Program-made: the position numbers and the translations under genes
In this document: piece after piece, positions 8,741 through 17,512 of the stretch
Position numbering within the stretch: the stretch's first letter is position 1
Layout: every line of letters starts with the position of its first letter
Notes under the pieces: generated by a model
Seen by the model: the letters and a program-made list of their open reading frames with translations, nothing else
Databases searched by the model: none
What the model was told of the DNA's origin: nothing
NCBI GenBank assembly: GCA_038214135.1
Contig: JBBQSD010000001.1
Coordinates: 87,714 to 151,713 of the forward strand
Source: JANLSE01 sp038214135
GTDB lineage: Bacteria; Chloroflexota; Chloroflexia; Chloroflexales; Roseiflexaceae
Direction: 5' to 3'
DNA: 64,000 bases

Positions 8741-9430
8741 ATGACACAGCCTGCCGAGCCGAAACGTGCGCTTGTGATCGGCGCACACCCCGATGACAAT
8801 GAGTTTGGTGCTGGCGGAACAATCGCTGGCCTGATCCGTGAGGGATGGGAAGTTACCTATATCATCTGTACGAATGGTAACAAAGGCACCAAAGATCCAG
8901 CACTCTCGACCTTCCAGTTGGCCGAGCTTCGTGAGGCAGAACAGCTCGCCGCCGCAAATGTTGTTGGTGTCAAGAAGGTAATCTTCCTGCGCAACAACGA
9001 TGGCGAGATCGAACCATCAACGGCGCTGCGTGCTGAACTAGCATTCTATATTCGCTACCTCAAGCCACAGTATATCTTCACCCACGATCCATGGAAGCAT
9101 TACATGTTTCATCCCGATCATCGGGTGGTGGGCTTTGCGACAATCGATGCGGTTGTCTCGGCCCGCGATCATCTGTTCATGCCAGGGCTTGGTCAGATCG
9201 GGATTGGCGTCTGGCGGCCAGAGATGCTGTTTCTGTGGAGTGCCGAACAACCTGATCATGTCGTGGATATTTCCGAAACCCTTGAGTTGAAGATTGCCTC
9301 ACTCCACGAACATCATACCCAACTCGATGGTGCAAGCGGCTGGGAAGCGCGTGTCCGCGAGCGAAATGCTGAACTCGGCAAGCAACATGGGTTTGCCGCT
9401 GCGGAAGCCTTTAAGAAGATGCCTGTCTGA
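8741..9430 (+). CDS. PIG-L/LmbE-family deacetylase
   Basis: 229 residues. The zinc-binding motif AHPDDNEFGAGG sits at residues about 14-25 and a second histidine motif FHPDHRVVG near 125, both diagnostic of PIG-L deacetylases. The family removes N-acetyl groups from GlcNAc-containing small molecules, as in the synthesis of low-molecular-weight thiols (bacillithiol, mycothiol) and GPI precursors. No adjacent thiol-synthesis gene supports a particular substrate here. There is no signal peptide, so the enzyme is presumably cytoplasmic. It is monocistronic, with repeats on the 3' side. Confidence 0.85.
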   Translation: MTQPAEPKRALVIGAHPDDNEFGAGGTIAGLIREGWEVTYIICTNGNKGTKDPALSTFQLAELREAEQLAAANVVGVKKVIFLRNNDGEIEPSTALRAELAFYIRYLKPQYIFTHDPWKHYMFHPDHRVVGFATIDAVVSARDHLFMPGLGQIGIGVWRPEMLFLWSAEQPDHVVDISETLELKIASLHEHHTQLDGASGWEARVRERNAELGKQHGFAAAEAFKKMPV

Positions 9431-9688
9431 GAACCGAGTATTCAGGAGTCAGGAGTCAGGAGTCAGAATGAGCTTTCAGCTCTCAGCCATCAGCTTTCAG
9501 GAGCTCGCAGCAAATAGCCACCAACACATCTCGACCGCAGCCGTGGCATGACCAACCGGCATTCGTGGGCCACAGACATCTCTTACGGGTCCAGGGCGTA
9601 GCGCCTGGCCGCTCGGAGGGTGCGGGAACCGGACGGAACGGTTCCTGCGAAAAGGGTAACAGGATACTTACAAGAAGAGGAACCAACG
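9431..9688. repeat. Repeat-rich gap: CTGACTC and CAGCYYT heptamers plus CGCAGCCGTGGCATGACCAA copy
   Basis: GAGTCAG units occur at about 9440-9470, AGCTCTCAGC-type units at about 9474-9500, and a copy of the CGCAGCCGTGGCATGACCAA repeat lies at about 9537-9556. A short imperfect palindrome follows at about 9626-9652. No gene is seen. Confidence 0.65.
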
Positions 9689-11998
9689 ATGGCTTACTCA
9701 ACGAAGATTGGCGCATCTATTAAGCGCAAAGAGGATCCACGCCTGATCACTGGTGCTGGTGCCTATGTCGGTGATCTCAAGTTGCCAGGGATGCACCATG
9801 TTGCCTTTGTCCGCAGCCCCTACCCACACGCCAACATCCTCAGTATCGACACATCTGCCGCACTTGCCCGCCCTGGTATTGTTGCGGTGGTGACGGGTGA
9901 GGAACTTGTTCGTTACTGTGGGCCACTCCCGATTGGCGCAGGCAGTGAGGGTGGCGCGGGCAAAACCGAAATCCGCCCGACCAGCCATCAGCCACTTTCT
10001 GTTGGCAAAGTGCGCCATGTTGGTGAAGCTGTTGCTGCCGTGATTGCAATCACGCCCGAACTGGCTGCCGATGGCGTTGCCGATGTGGTTGTCGATTGGG
10101 AACCACTGCCGGCCGCTGTCGAGATGCACGCCGCTGCCGAACCTGGCGCACCAAAGCTGTTCGATCATCTCGATAGTAATGTCGATCACGTCTGGAAGCG
10201 CAAGCATGGCAATGCTGCTGCTGCGTTCGAGAAGGCCCATACAATCGTCAGGCAGCGTATGGTCAATCAACGGCTGGCTGGTATTTCGATGGAAGGGCGT
10301 GCAGTCGCCGCGGCTGTCGATTCAACCACTGGCGGGCTGACGATCTGGACCAGCACGCAGGCGGCCCATTGGGTGCGGCGCGATGTCGCCAAGGCGCTTG
10401 GTCTGGCCGAAAATCAGGTTCGTGCGATTGCCCCAGATGTTGGTGGCGGGTTTGGCGTCAAGATCGGTGTCTATCCCGAGGATCTGGCAATTGCTGCAAT
10501 GGCCCGCGAATATCGCATGCCTCTGCGCTGGGTTGAGGGCCGCATTGAGCATCTGGTGGCGACGACTCACGGGCGTGCGCAGGTTGCCGAATATGAGGCA
10601 GCAGTTGCTGAAGATGGCACGATCACCGGCCTACGGATGCGGGTTGTCGCCGATTTGGGTGCCTACCCGGTTGCCGCCGATATCCCTGACCTCACGGGTG
10701 CGATGGCTGTTGGCGTGTATAACATCCCGGCAGTTGATATTGAAATTACCTGCGTGTTCACCAACACAACACCAGTAGCAGCATATCGCGGTGCTGGCCG
10801 ACCAGAAGCAGCCTACTATATTGAGCGGCTGGTTAATCGCATTGCGCTGGAAACGAATATCGATCCAGTCACTATCCGCAGAAAGAATTTTATCGCGCCC
10901 GATGCCTTCCCCTACAAAACCGCAACTGGCCAGTTATACGATAGCGGTGAGTATGCTCGTGCGCTCGATAAGGCGCTCGAGATTTCTAACTATGCTGGGT
11001 TGCGCGAGGAGCAGGCCCGCCGACGAGCCGAGGGAGCCAAACGTCAGTTGGGAATCGGCCTCGCCTGCTATGTCGAGATGTGTGGCTTCGGGCCGTTCGA
11101 GAGCGCACAGGTGCGTGTCGAACCAACCGGCACGGTAACCATCTATACAGGCATTTCGCCACACGGCCAGGGCACGGCCACAACCTTCGCACAGATCGTT
11201 GCCGATCAACTTGGTGCCGATTTCGATAGCGTGGTGGTGAAGTGGGGCGATACCGATAACACACCAATGGGCAATGGCACGATGGGCAGCCGCAGTCTGG
11301 CGGTCGGCGGTGGCGCGCTTGTCAAAGCGGTTGATGTGCTGCGCAAGAAGGCATCGGCGATTGCGGCCCATCTGCTCGAAGCCGCGCCCGAGGATATCGT
11401 GTTTGAACAGGGCAAGTATCAGGTCAAGGGCGTGCCGGATCGAGCGCTTTCACTGAATGAGATTGCCGAAAAAGCCTATACCGATTCGCTGCCAGATGAG
11501 ATCGATCCTGGGTTGGAGGCAACTGGCTTCTTCAAGCCACAGGAGCTGATCTACCCATTTGGTGCCCATGTTGTTGTTGTGGAAGTCGAAACCGAGACGG
11601 GTATCGTCACAATTCGGGATTACTACTCGGTCGATGATTGCGGCCCGCGGATCAGCCCGATGCTTGTTGCAGGGCAGGTGCATGGCGGGCTAGCGCAGGG
11701 TATCGCCCAATCCCTGTTGGAAGAGGTTGTCTATGATGAGCGCGGCCAGCTTCTGAGCGGTTCGCTGATGGACTATGCCATCCCGCGTGCCGAGGATCTG
11801 CCATCGTTCACTCTGGATAAAACCGAGACGCCAACGCCACTCAATCCGCTTGGTGCGAAGGGTATTGGCGAAGCGGCCACAATTGGCTCGACGCCAGCAC
11901 TAACCAATGCGGTTGTTGATGCACTCAGCCATCTGGGCGTCAAGCATCTGGATATGCCACTACGCGCCGAACGCGTCTGGAAGGCGATTCAGGCGTAG
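9689..11998 (+). CDS. CoxL-like molybdenum hydroxylase large subunit (form II type)
   Basis: 769 residues, the full length for the molybdopterin-binding subunit of the xanthine oxidase/CO dehydrogenase family. An N-terminal Ald_Xan_dh domain (KRKEDPRLITGAGAYVGDL) is followed by the molybdopterin domains with GGGFGVK, AYRGAGR near residue 364 and the catalytic Glu in GAKGIGEAA near residue 725. AYRGAGR marks form II (CoxL-like) enzymes, not the true CO dehydrogenase motif AYxCSFR. The start follows AGAGGAACCAACG; the frame extends upstream but through repeat-like sequence. FAD and iron-sulfur subunit genes are not adjacent, so partners must be elsewhere. Substrate unknown. Confidence 0.85.
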   Translation: MAYSTKIGASIKRKEDPRLITGAGAYVGDLKLPGMHHVAFVRSPYPHANILSIDTSAALARPGIVAVVTGEELVRYCGPLPIGAGSEGGAGKTEIRPTSHQPLSVGKVRHVGEAVAAVIAITPELAADGVADVVVDWEPLPAAVEMHAAAEPGAPKLFDHLDSNVDHVWKRKHGNAAAAFEKAHTIVRQRMVNQRLAGISMEGRAVAAAVDSTTGGLTIWTSTQAAHWVRRDVAKALGLAENQVRAIAPDVGGGFGVKIGVYPEDLAIAAMAREYRMPLRWVEGRIEHLVATTHGRAQVAEYEAAVAEDGTITGLRMRVVADLGAYPVAADIPDLTGAMAVGVYNIPAVDIEITCVFTNTTPVAAYRGAGRPEAAYYIERLVNRIALETNIDPVTIRRKNFIAPDAFPYKTATGQLYDSGEYARALDKALEISNYAGLREEQARRRAEGAKRQLGIGLACYVEMCGFGPFESAQVRVEPTGTVTIYTGISPHGQGTATTFAQIVADQLGADFDSVVVKWGDTDNTPMGNGTMGSRSLAVGGGALVKAVDVLRKKASAIAAHLLEAAPEDIVFEQGKYQVKGVPDRALSLNEIAEKAYTDSLPDEIDPGLEATGFFKPQELIYPFGAHVVVVEVETETGIVTIRDYYSVDDCGPRISPMLVAGQVHGGLAQGIAQSLLEEVVYDERGQLLSGSLMDYAIPRAEDLPSFTLDKTETPTPLNPLGAKGIGEAATIGSTPALTNAVVDALSHLGVKHLDMPLRAERVWKAIQA

Positions 11999-12035
11999 GA
12001 ACAAGAACCAGGAGCGACGCGATGCCTCGCGTCTG

Positions 12036-12094
12036 GAACAAGAGAACAGGGTGCCAAAATCATTGATCAGGCCTTTGTTCTCTTGTTCTTTTTT
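12036..12094 (+). terminator. Rho-independent terminator after the CoxL-like gene
   Basis: GAACAAGAGAACA pairs perfectly with TGTTCTCTTGTTC (13 bp, long loop) and is followed directly by six T. It lies 40 bases after the stop codon. Confidence 0.65.
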
Positions 12095-12116
12095 GTGAAC
12101 ATATCACTTTATCGTG

Positions 12117-12147
12117 AGCGAGAGCTGAGAGCTGAGAGCTGAAAGCT
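12117..12147. repeat. Heptamer repeat (GCTGAGA family) abutting a stop codon
   Basis: Four consecutive units of AGCTGAGA/AGCTGAAA type run directly into the stop codon of the minus-strand solute-binding gene. Confidence 0.7.
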
Positions 12148-13483
12148 ATGGTGTAGCACAGGCCTTGGCCCAACTCTGGAGGCGCGTAGCAGCCTGCTCG
12201 GCATTCAATTCGCCCAACAACAATTGCGGTAGCACTTGCTCTCCTGCTGCCCATGCGCAGCGCAGCCCTGCTTGTGGTGGGATGCCAGGAGCCGCAAGTG
12301 CATTGGTTGCGGCAGCCATTAACGCAGGATTGTTTGTGATTGTTTGGCTGCGTAAAGCTTCCCGAAGCGCTGGCAGATACCCAAGTTCACTGGCGATCTG
12401 TTCCTGAATAAGTGGCTGAGTGAGTGCAGTACCTAATTGCTGGCCTTGTGCGAGGCGCGTACCGTTCAATGTGGTGCTGTACATGAGATACACACCATCA
12501 ATTGGGGCAAGTGCCGAACGGCCATTTGCGGAGATGGTTGGCAGGGCTGCATACCCAAGATCGAGGGTTTCGCTATAGCTGCGATACTCCTGCAATGCCC
12601 AATCGCCATCAATAGCGAAGGCGGCCTTGCCATTACGAAACAACCGCGCCCCTTCTGCATAGGTGGTTGGCGGCGGCGCGCCGGTTGTGCGTAACTGCTT
12701 GAGCAACCCAAGCGCAGAAACCATGGCTGGTGTATCGAGTTGCGGGCTCCCATCGCTGGTGATACTGGTGCTGCCAAAGCCACGCAGCCATGGTTCGAGC
12801 CAGCGCATTTCGATCCAGGCCGCCACTAGGCCAACCTGATCCCCACCATTCAGCCGCCGAGCCTGCAATAGTAGGTCATCGGTAGTACGCGGGGCGCTGT
12901 CGATCAGCTTGCGATTGTATAATAGCAGCAGAACTCCGCGTGCTGCCACTGGCGTGCCCCAACGCTGGCCATCTGCCGTTGCGCCCTCAATTGTCGCTGG
13001 TAGAAAGCGCCGATCATCCAATCGATCATTGGCTGGCTGAATGATACCGGCCTGCTTGAGTAGGAACAGATCATCGGCACCACCCCAGATCATATCGGGC
13101 GGTGGCCCGAGCAATGAACCAGCGGTGATGTCGGTCGCAAGAGCATTCGGGCTCTTGGCAACAATCTGCACGGGGATTCCTGCTGTGCTGGCAGTTTGTT
13201 GCAGAAGCTTGGTCAGCGCCTCACGCTGGCTTTCTGGCCCAACTGCCCATAGTATCAGCGGGCCAGCATCGAGAGCTGGACGTGGCGTTGTAGCAACCAA
13301 TGTTGGCGCAATGGTTGCTGTTGGTACTGGTGCTTGTGTCGCCGGGATGGTTGCTGGGATGGTTGCGGTTGGCACAATTGGCGGGCTTGTCGCAGTTGCT
13401 TGAGCGATGGGTGTGCGTTGTGTAGCAGGCGCACTACAGGCAGGCAGGAGTATCAGTATAAGAACAGTATGTAGGATTCGCAC
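12146..13483 (-). CDS. Extracellular solute-binding lipoprotein (family 1, sugar type)
   Basis: 445 residues. The N-terminus is a lipoprotein signal with lipobox LLPAC near residue 16, followed by a low-complexity Thr/Pro/Ala linker (about 20-70) typical of monoderm or Chloroflexota lipoproteins. The mature part has the family-1 solute-binding fold signs: LILWAVGPESQ at the start, DMIWGGADDLFLLKQAGIIQ, WGTPVAARGVLLLLYNRKL, and a C-terminal LGYLPALREAL. It would bind a sugar or oligosaccharide for an ABC importer. No permease or ATPase genes are nearby, so the partner is encoded elsewhere. The neighbouring fucosidase gene, upstream in the same orientation, is suggestive of glycan use. Confidence 0.82.
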   Translation of the reverse strand: MRILHTVLILILLPACSAPATQRTPIAQATATSPPIVPTATIPATIPATQAPVPTATIAPTLVATTPRPALDAGPLILWAVGPESQREALTKLLQQTASTAGIPVQIVAKSPNALATDITAGSLLGPPPDMIWGGADDLFLLKQAGIIQPANDRLDDRRFLPATIEGATADGQRWGTPVAARGVLLLLYNRKLIDSAPRTTDDLLLQARRLNGGDQVGLVAAWIEMRWLEPWLRGFGSTSITSDGSPQLDTPAMVSALGLLKQLRTTGAPPPTTYAEGARLFRNGKAAFAIDGDWALQEYRSYSETLDLGYAALPTISANGRSALAPIDGVYLMYSTTLNGTRLAQGQQLGTALTQPLIQEQIASELGYLPALREALRSQTITNNPALMAAATNALAAPGIPPQAGLRCAWAAGEQVLPQLLLGELNAEQAATRLQSWAKACATP

Positions 13484-13574
13484 AGTTTGGTTATTCCTCA
13501 GGAGTCAGAAGTCAGGAGTCAGAATATGTTTGAGATAGTCAGTACTCTGTAAATGAAATAATCAGGTATTCTTT

Positions 13575-13623
13575 CCCTCACCCCAACCCTCTCCCAGAAC
13601 GGGAGAGGGGCCGGAAGTGAGGG
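13575..13623. repeat. Palindromic CCTCACCCC-family repeat
   Basis: CCCTCACCCCAACCCTCTCC then a short loop and GGGAGAGGGG, ending in GTGAGGG. The nested inverted repeat is the same family as the copies at 43217, 46466, 54691, 58596 and 62217. Confidence 0.8.
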
Positions 13624-13657
13624 CGGTCTTTATCCTGACTCCTGAATACTCCAGCGC

Positions 13658-14950
13658 TTACTTCAAAAATAGCTCAATCACGGGTACAACAACATCTGGC
13701 TTGATAATCGGCAGATCCAGAGTCAATGTTTCCGAGCTGACTTCGGCAATACTCCACTCATCGTGTTTGCCTGATTCGAGCAGTTTGATCTCGCTGCCAT
13801 CGTGGAGCAGTTGAGCATAGGCGATTTTGCCAGCAAACCCATCCAGATGCAGATGGCGGAATGGCCAGTTGAACACATGCAGGAACAACTGCTTACCATT
13901 CTGCGTGAACCGGCAGCCCGTCGGAGCCGTATAGGCACTCTGGGTGCAGCCATAGATCGCCCGGCTATGGGTGTACATCCATTCGGCATACACCTGCAAT
14001 GCCGCAGTTGCTCGCGGATCAAACACCCCACGCGCCGTCGGCCCAACATTCATTAGCAGGTTGCCGCCAAGCGCAACGGTATTGATCAGGAGTTGGATCA
14101 GTTGTTCAGGGTTCTTCCAGGTTGTTTCATCGCGATGGTAGCCCCACGAACCACTGAATGTATGGCAGGCTTCCCACACAACCGGCTGGCCATTGACATG
14201 CACCCATTCGCGTGGCTGAAATTGTTCTGGCGTATACACATCGGCAAATTCAGGCGCAAGATCCAATCGATTATCGACCATAATCTCGGGCTGAACTTCG
14301 CGTACGAGCTCTAGCAGAGCTTCGCTTTCCCAATCGGTGTGGCCCTTGCCTGGTAGCTCCTTATAATCGCGGCCAGGGTAGGAAAAATCGAACCAGACAA
14401 TATCGATCTTGCCATAGCCGGTCAACAGTTCCAGCACCTGTTTGCGCATATAATCAGCATAGCGGCGCATGTCGCGGCCCTCATTGAGTTTCGCAACATC
14501 CGGGTGATTCCGCAGTGGGTGGAAAATATCGATCGGGAAATCCGGGTGGTGCCAGTCGATCAGTGAATAGTACAGGCCGACCCGTAATCCCTCAGCGCGG
14601 AATGCCTCGACAAATGGCTTGAGCAGATCGTTACCATATGGCGTATTAGTCGCCTTATAGTCCGTCTGCTGCGTATCCCATAGACAGAAGCCCTCGTGGT
14701 GTTTGGCCGTCAGCACAACATATTTCATGCCTGCTGCTTTGGCGGCCCTGGCCCATTCCTGCGGATTGTACAGATCGGGATCGAAGTAATCGAAATAGCG
14801 CTGATAGGCCTCATCGTTGATCTGTTCCTGGCTCTTCACCCATTCATGGCGAGCAAGAAGCGCATACAGGCCCCAATGGATGAACATGCCAAAGCGATCA
14901 TGAACAAACCAGTCGGTTCTGCCAGCGGTTGGTTTTGGGTTGAGCATCAT
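13658..14950 (-). CDS. Alpha-L-fucosidase, GH29
   Basis: 430 residues, without a signal peptide. The family hallmarks are present: FGMFIHWGLYALLARHEWV near the N-terminus, AAGMKYVVLTAKHHEGFCLW, the catalytic nucleophile Asp in IVWFDFSYPG near residue 205, and GGNLLMNVGPTARGVF near residue 300. A small beta-sandwich C-terminus (about 345-430) follows, as in GH29. The enzyme releases L-fucose from glycoconjugates; a cytosolic location suggests imported oligosaccharides. Two in-frame ATGs are adjacent; the second (14947) is better spaced from the AGAGG site. Confidence 0.9.
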   Translation of the reverse strand: MMLNPKPTAGRTDWFVHDRFGMFIHWGLYALLARHEWVKSQEQINDEAYQRYFDYFDPDLYNPQEWARAAKAAGMKYVVLTAKHHEGFCLWDTQQTDYKATNTPYGNDLLKPFVEAFRAEGLRVGLYYSLIDWHHPDFPIDIFHPLRNHPDVAKLNEGRDMRRYADYMRKQVLELLTGYGKIDIVWFDFSYPGRDYKELPGKGHTDWESEALLELVREVQPEIMVDNRLDLAPEFADVYTPEQFQPREWVHVNGQPVVWEACHTFSGSWGYHRDETTWKNPEQLIQLLINTVALGGNLLMNVGPTARGVFDPRATAALQVYAEWMYTHSRAIYGCTQSAYTAPTGCRFTQNGKQLFLHVFNWPFRHLHLDGFAGKIAYAQLLHDGSEIKLLESGKHDEWSIAEVSSETLTLDLPIIKPDVVVPVIELFLK

Positions 14951-14954
14951 TGCC

Positions 14955-15080
14955 TCTCTAGAGTATTCAGAAGTCAGGAGTCAGAATTCAGAATGACGCT
15001 ATTCAGGGTTTGTGGTTATCGAGTGTTGTCGAGTTCGTCGCGCCAACTCCTGAATCCTGAGTTCTGACTTCTGAATACTC
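14955..15080. repeat. Heptamer repeats (CTGACTC family), inverted pair
   Basis: GTATTCAGAAGTCAGGAGTC at about 14963 and ACTCCTGAATCCTGAGTTCT at about 15050 carry the units in opposite orientation between two minus-strand genes. The 126-base gap holds nothing else recognisable. Confidence 0.7.
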
Positions 15081-15082
15081 GA

Positions 15083-16045
15083 TTAATACCCTGCTTCTCT
15101 ATCGACCAGATTCCGTAATGGTTGGCCATTGACATAACGACCCAGATTTTCGATGAAGATCGCGATCTGGCGTTCCGGCGTTCGCGGCGATGAATAGGAG
15201 ATATGTGGCGTGATCCAGATATTCTTCGCAGCCCAGATCGGGTGATCCGCTGGCGGCGGCTCCGGGTTGGTCACATCGAGTGCGGCTCCCGCAATCTGCC
15301 CGCTATTGAGCGCGTTGATCAATGCGTTTGTGTCAAGAATCTGCCCGCGAGCAATATTGATCAGATAGCCGCTTGGTTTCATCAGCGCCAGTTCGGCAGC
15401 ACCAATCATCTGACGTGTCGCGTCTGTTAATGGCACAGCCAGAACGACAAAATCGGCTTGGGGTAGTAATGTACGCCAGCCATCGGCACCAACAACCTGT
15501 TCGATTCCCTGCATGGGAGTTGGGTTGCGGCGGCTGCCGATAACACGCATCCCAAAGGCATTCGCACGGCGGGTGATCTCCTGGCCGATTGATCCCAAAC
15601 CAATAATCAGCACCGTCTTGCCAGAAAGTTCGCCAAGCTGCTCGCGATCTTCAAATTTCCAGGCATCAGTTGGATGCAGACTGAATAGATTCCGAACATG
15701 CTTGATATGGCTGAGCATGTACATCATCACAAACTCAGCAATCGGAATTGAATGTGCCCCAACCGAATTGGTCAGCATGATGTCGCTCTGTTGCATTTCT
15801 GGAACATTCAGGATAAATTCAACCCCAGCACTTGGCGTATGGATCCAACGAATATGCGGCGCAGCCGCCAGCACGCTCCGAAAAATTGGGTGGGGCGTCC
15901 ACCAGCGTAAAAAGATATCGGCATCAGCCAGATCTCCATCGGGGATCCCCTGTTCATCGATATGGACAATCTCGCACAATGGTGCAATTGCAGGAATGAG
16001 CGGCTCAACCTGCGCCGCAATTCGCGTCGGGAGAATCAGTTTCAT
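15083..16045 (-). CDS. D-2-hydroxyacid dehydrogenase, NAD(P)-dependent
   Basis: 320 residues of the D-isomer-specific 2-hydroxyacid dehydrogenase family. The Rossmann motif GLGSIG is at about residues 148-153, the catalytic Arg is in LINIARGQILD near 235, the Glu in NPEPPPADHP near 265 and the His in WITPHISY near 280. Such enzymes interconvert 2-oxoacids and D-2-hydroxyacids, for example glyoxylate/hydroxypyruvate. The catalytic triad is complete. The gene stands alone on the minus strand between repeat-bearing gaps. Substrate cannot be read from the sequence. Confidence 0.85.
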   Translation of the reverse strand: MKLILPTRIAAQVEPLIPAIAPLCEIVHIDEQGIPDGDLADADIFLRWWTPHPIFRSVLAAAPHIRWIHTPSAGVEFILNVPEMQQSDIMLTNSVGAHSIPIAEFVMMYMLSHIKHVRNLFSLHPTDAWKFEDREQLGELSGKTVLIIGLGSIGQEITRRANAFGMRVIGSRRNPTPMQGIEQVVGADGWRTLLPQADFVVLAVPLTDATRQMIGAAELALMKPSGYLINIARGQILDTNALINALNSGQIAGAALDVTNPEPPPADHPIWAAKNIWITPHISYSSPRTPERQIAIFIENLGRYVNGQPLRNLVDREAGY

Positions 16046-16072
16046 GTGGGTTTGTTGCTCCGATAATATGTA

Positions 16073-16190
16073 GCTCTCAGCTCTCAGCTTTCAGTTTCGC
16101 TAACTATAGGCACCTGTACTGGCAACATAGTTTGCAGTGACGGAACGCACTTACTCGTGCGGCAAAGCTGAGAGCTGAGAGCTGAGAGCT
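16073..16190. repeat. Heptamer repeats (AGCTGAGA family), inverted pair
   Basis: AGCTCTCAGCTCTCAGCTTT at about 16072-16091 and its inverse AGCTGAGAGCTGAGAGCTGA at 16168-16187 flank about 75 bases. Together they form a potential long hairpin between two minus-strand genes. Confidence 0.75.
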
Positions 16191-16192
16191 AG

Positions 16193-16927
16193 TTAATCGA
16201 CACTCTCCCCTGGAGCAGGGGCGATCACCTCAACATCAACGCCAAATTCTTTACAGTATTCGCGTAATGCCGCTGGCGTTCCTGTCAGGATCGGGAAGGT
16301 TGCATAGTGTTCTGGGATGGCGAATTTCGGGTGAATGAGCTTGAGCGCATAGGCCGCCTGGCGCGGATCCATTGTAAAGTGATCGCCGATTGGCAGAATG
16401 CACAACTCTGGTCGGTACAGATCGCCAATGATCTGCATATCGGCAGTGACGGCTGTATCACCGGTGTGATAGATTGAGAACCCATTTTCCATGCGAAGCA
16501 CAAAGCCAGCTTCCGTACCCAATGGTACCACTACACCGTTATCTGTAAAGGTACTGCTATGGGTTGCATGAGTCATTGTAGCGTGGATTCCTGCCACCCC
16601 AACGGTTCCACCTTTATTGAAACCGATCAATTGTGTTTCTGCGATGCCTTTGCCAGCCAACCAACCGGTGAGATCATATTGGCCAACTACCGTTGCGCCG
16701 GTTTCGTTGGCAAGTGCGATCAGATCGGCGATATGGTCGAAATGCCCATGGGTCACAAAGATAATATCAATGCCTTCCTGCCGAATGCGGGCCTTCCAAT
16801 CGGATGGGCAAGCCGGATTTGTGTCGACCCACGCATCGATCAGGATTCGCTTGCCGCCAGGGCTGTAAAGATGAAACGTTGCATGCCCAAGCCATGTGAT
16901 CATCGTATCGCGGCCAATGATTGCCAT
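16193..16927 (-). CDS. MBL-fold metal-dependent hydrolase (UPF0173 type)
   Basis: 244 residues of the metallo-beta-lactamase fold. The signature THGHFDHIADL is present with an earlier GHATFHLYSPGGKRILIDAW, then YHTGDTAVT and IPEHYATFP near the C-terminus, the arrangement of UPF0173 hydrolases. Function within this group is poorly defined. The start used (MAIIGRDT) is preceded by AGGATGTT; an ATG eight codons upstream is in frame but lacks a ribosome-binding site. The gene heads a divergent 585-bp gap facing the secreted protein gene at 17513. Confidence 0.82.
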   Translation of the reverse strand: MAIIGRDTMITWLGHATFHLYSPGGKRILIDAWVDTNPACPSDWKARIRQEGIDIIFVTHGHFDHIADLIALANETGATVVGQYDLTGWLAGKGIAETQLIGFNKGGTVGVAGIHATMTHATHSSTFTDNGVVVPLGTEAGFVLRMENGFSIYHTGDTAVTADMQIIGDLYRPELCILPIGDHFTMDPRQAAYALKLIHPKFAIPEHYATFPILTGTPAALREYCKEFGVDVEVIAPAPGESVD

Positions 16928-16951
16928 AACATCCTCACTTTTGTGGAACAA

Positions 16952-17512
16952 AATAGCGTCGTCGTACGTCTAATAGTATGCACATACTGTCTATTAGTGT
17001 TGTTATGTCTGTTACTTATTCTACGAATACCTACGAATAATGGTAAACATTACCAGATGATCGTAAGTGGCGCAAGGTGAGGAGCAGATGTGGAAACAGG
17101 GAGTGATAGTCTAATCAGGTTGACAAAAAAGAGGGTAGAGATTAGTATGTAATCGGCAGATTATTCTAGAAACGCTTTACAAGCGCATGGCACCTAGTAT
17201 GTGTACACGCGATCTCCTAATGTAAAGTGTCTACTCGTATCATTCTGCTATAGAAGTAGGCTAGAACGTCAAACTGCCTACTCACACAAGGGTAGGCAAT
17301 ATACATTTGGTTGAAGCCATCCAAACACTCTGCGACATTGTGTCAATCCCGATACCATCGAAGCGACATGCGCTCAGTTTATACTGGTAGTTGTCCTGCT
17401 GAGGTCAACTTCGGTCTACCGGTCAATCCGCCGACCGCTCAAATAAGCAGCGGGTTCGGGTTCATACCGGGAAGTAGCTGAGACCACGCTAGCGTAAGGA
17501 GAACTCAGAACC
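16952..17512. other. Intergenic region with inverted repeats and a possible long leader
   Basis: No coding sequence is seen. TAATAG (16971-16976) and CTATTA (16991-16996) form an inverted repeat that also encloses AGTATG-CA-CATACT, a candidate operator near the minus-strand gene start. On the plus strand TTGACA (17119-17124), 17 bases and TAGTAT make a plausible promoter about 365 bases before the ATG at 17513. If used, it would give a long leader, whose last about 130 bases contain several short complementary segments (CGGTC/GACCG, CCGCT/AGCGG). Confidence 0.4.

Noticed and set aside
17390..17500. c-di-AMP (ydaO-type) riboswitch before the secreted protein
   Set aside because: CCGCT...AGCGGG looked suggestive, but the other conserved blocks of the class are not present in order.
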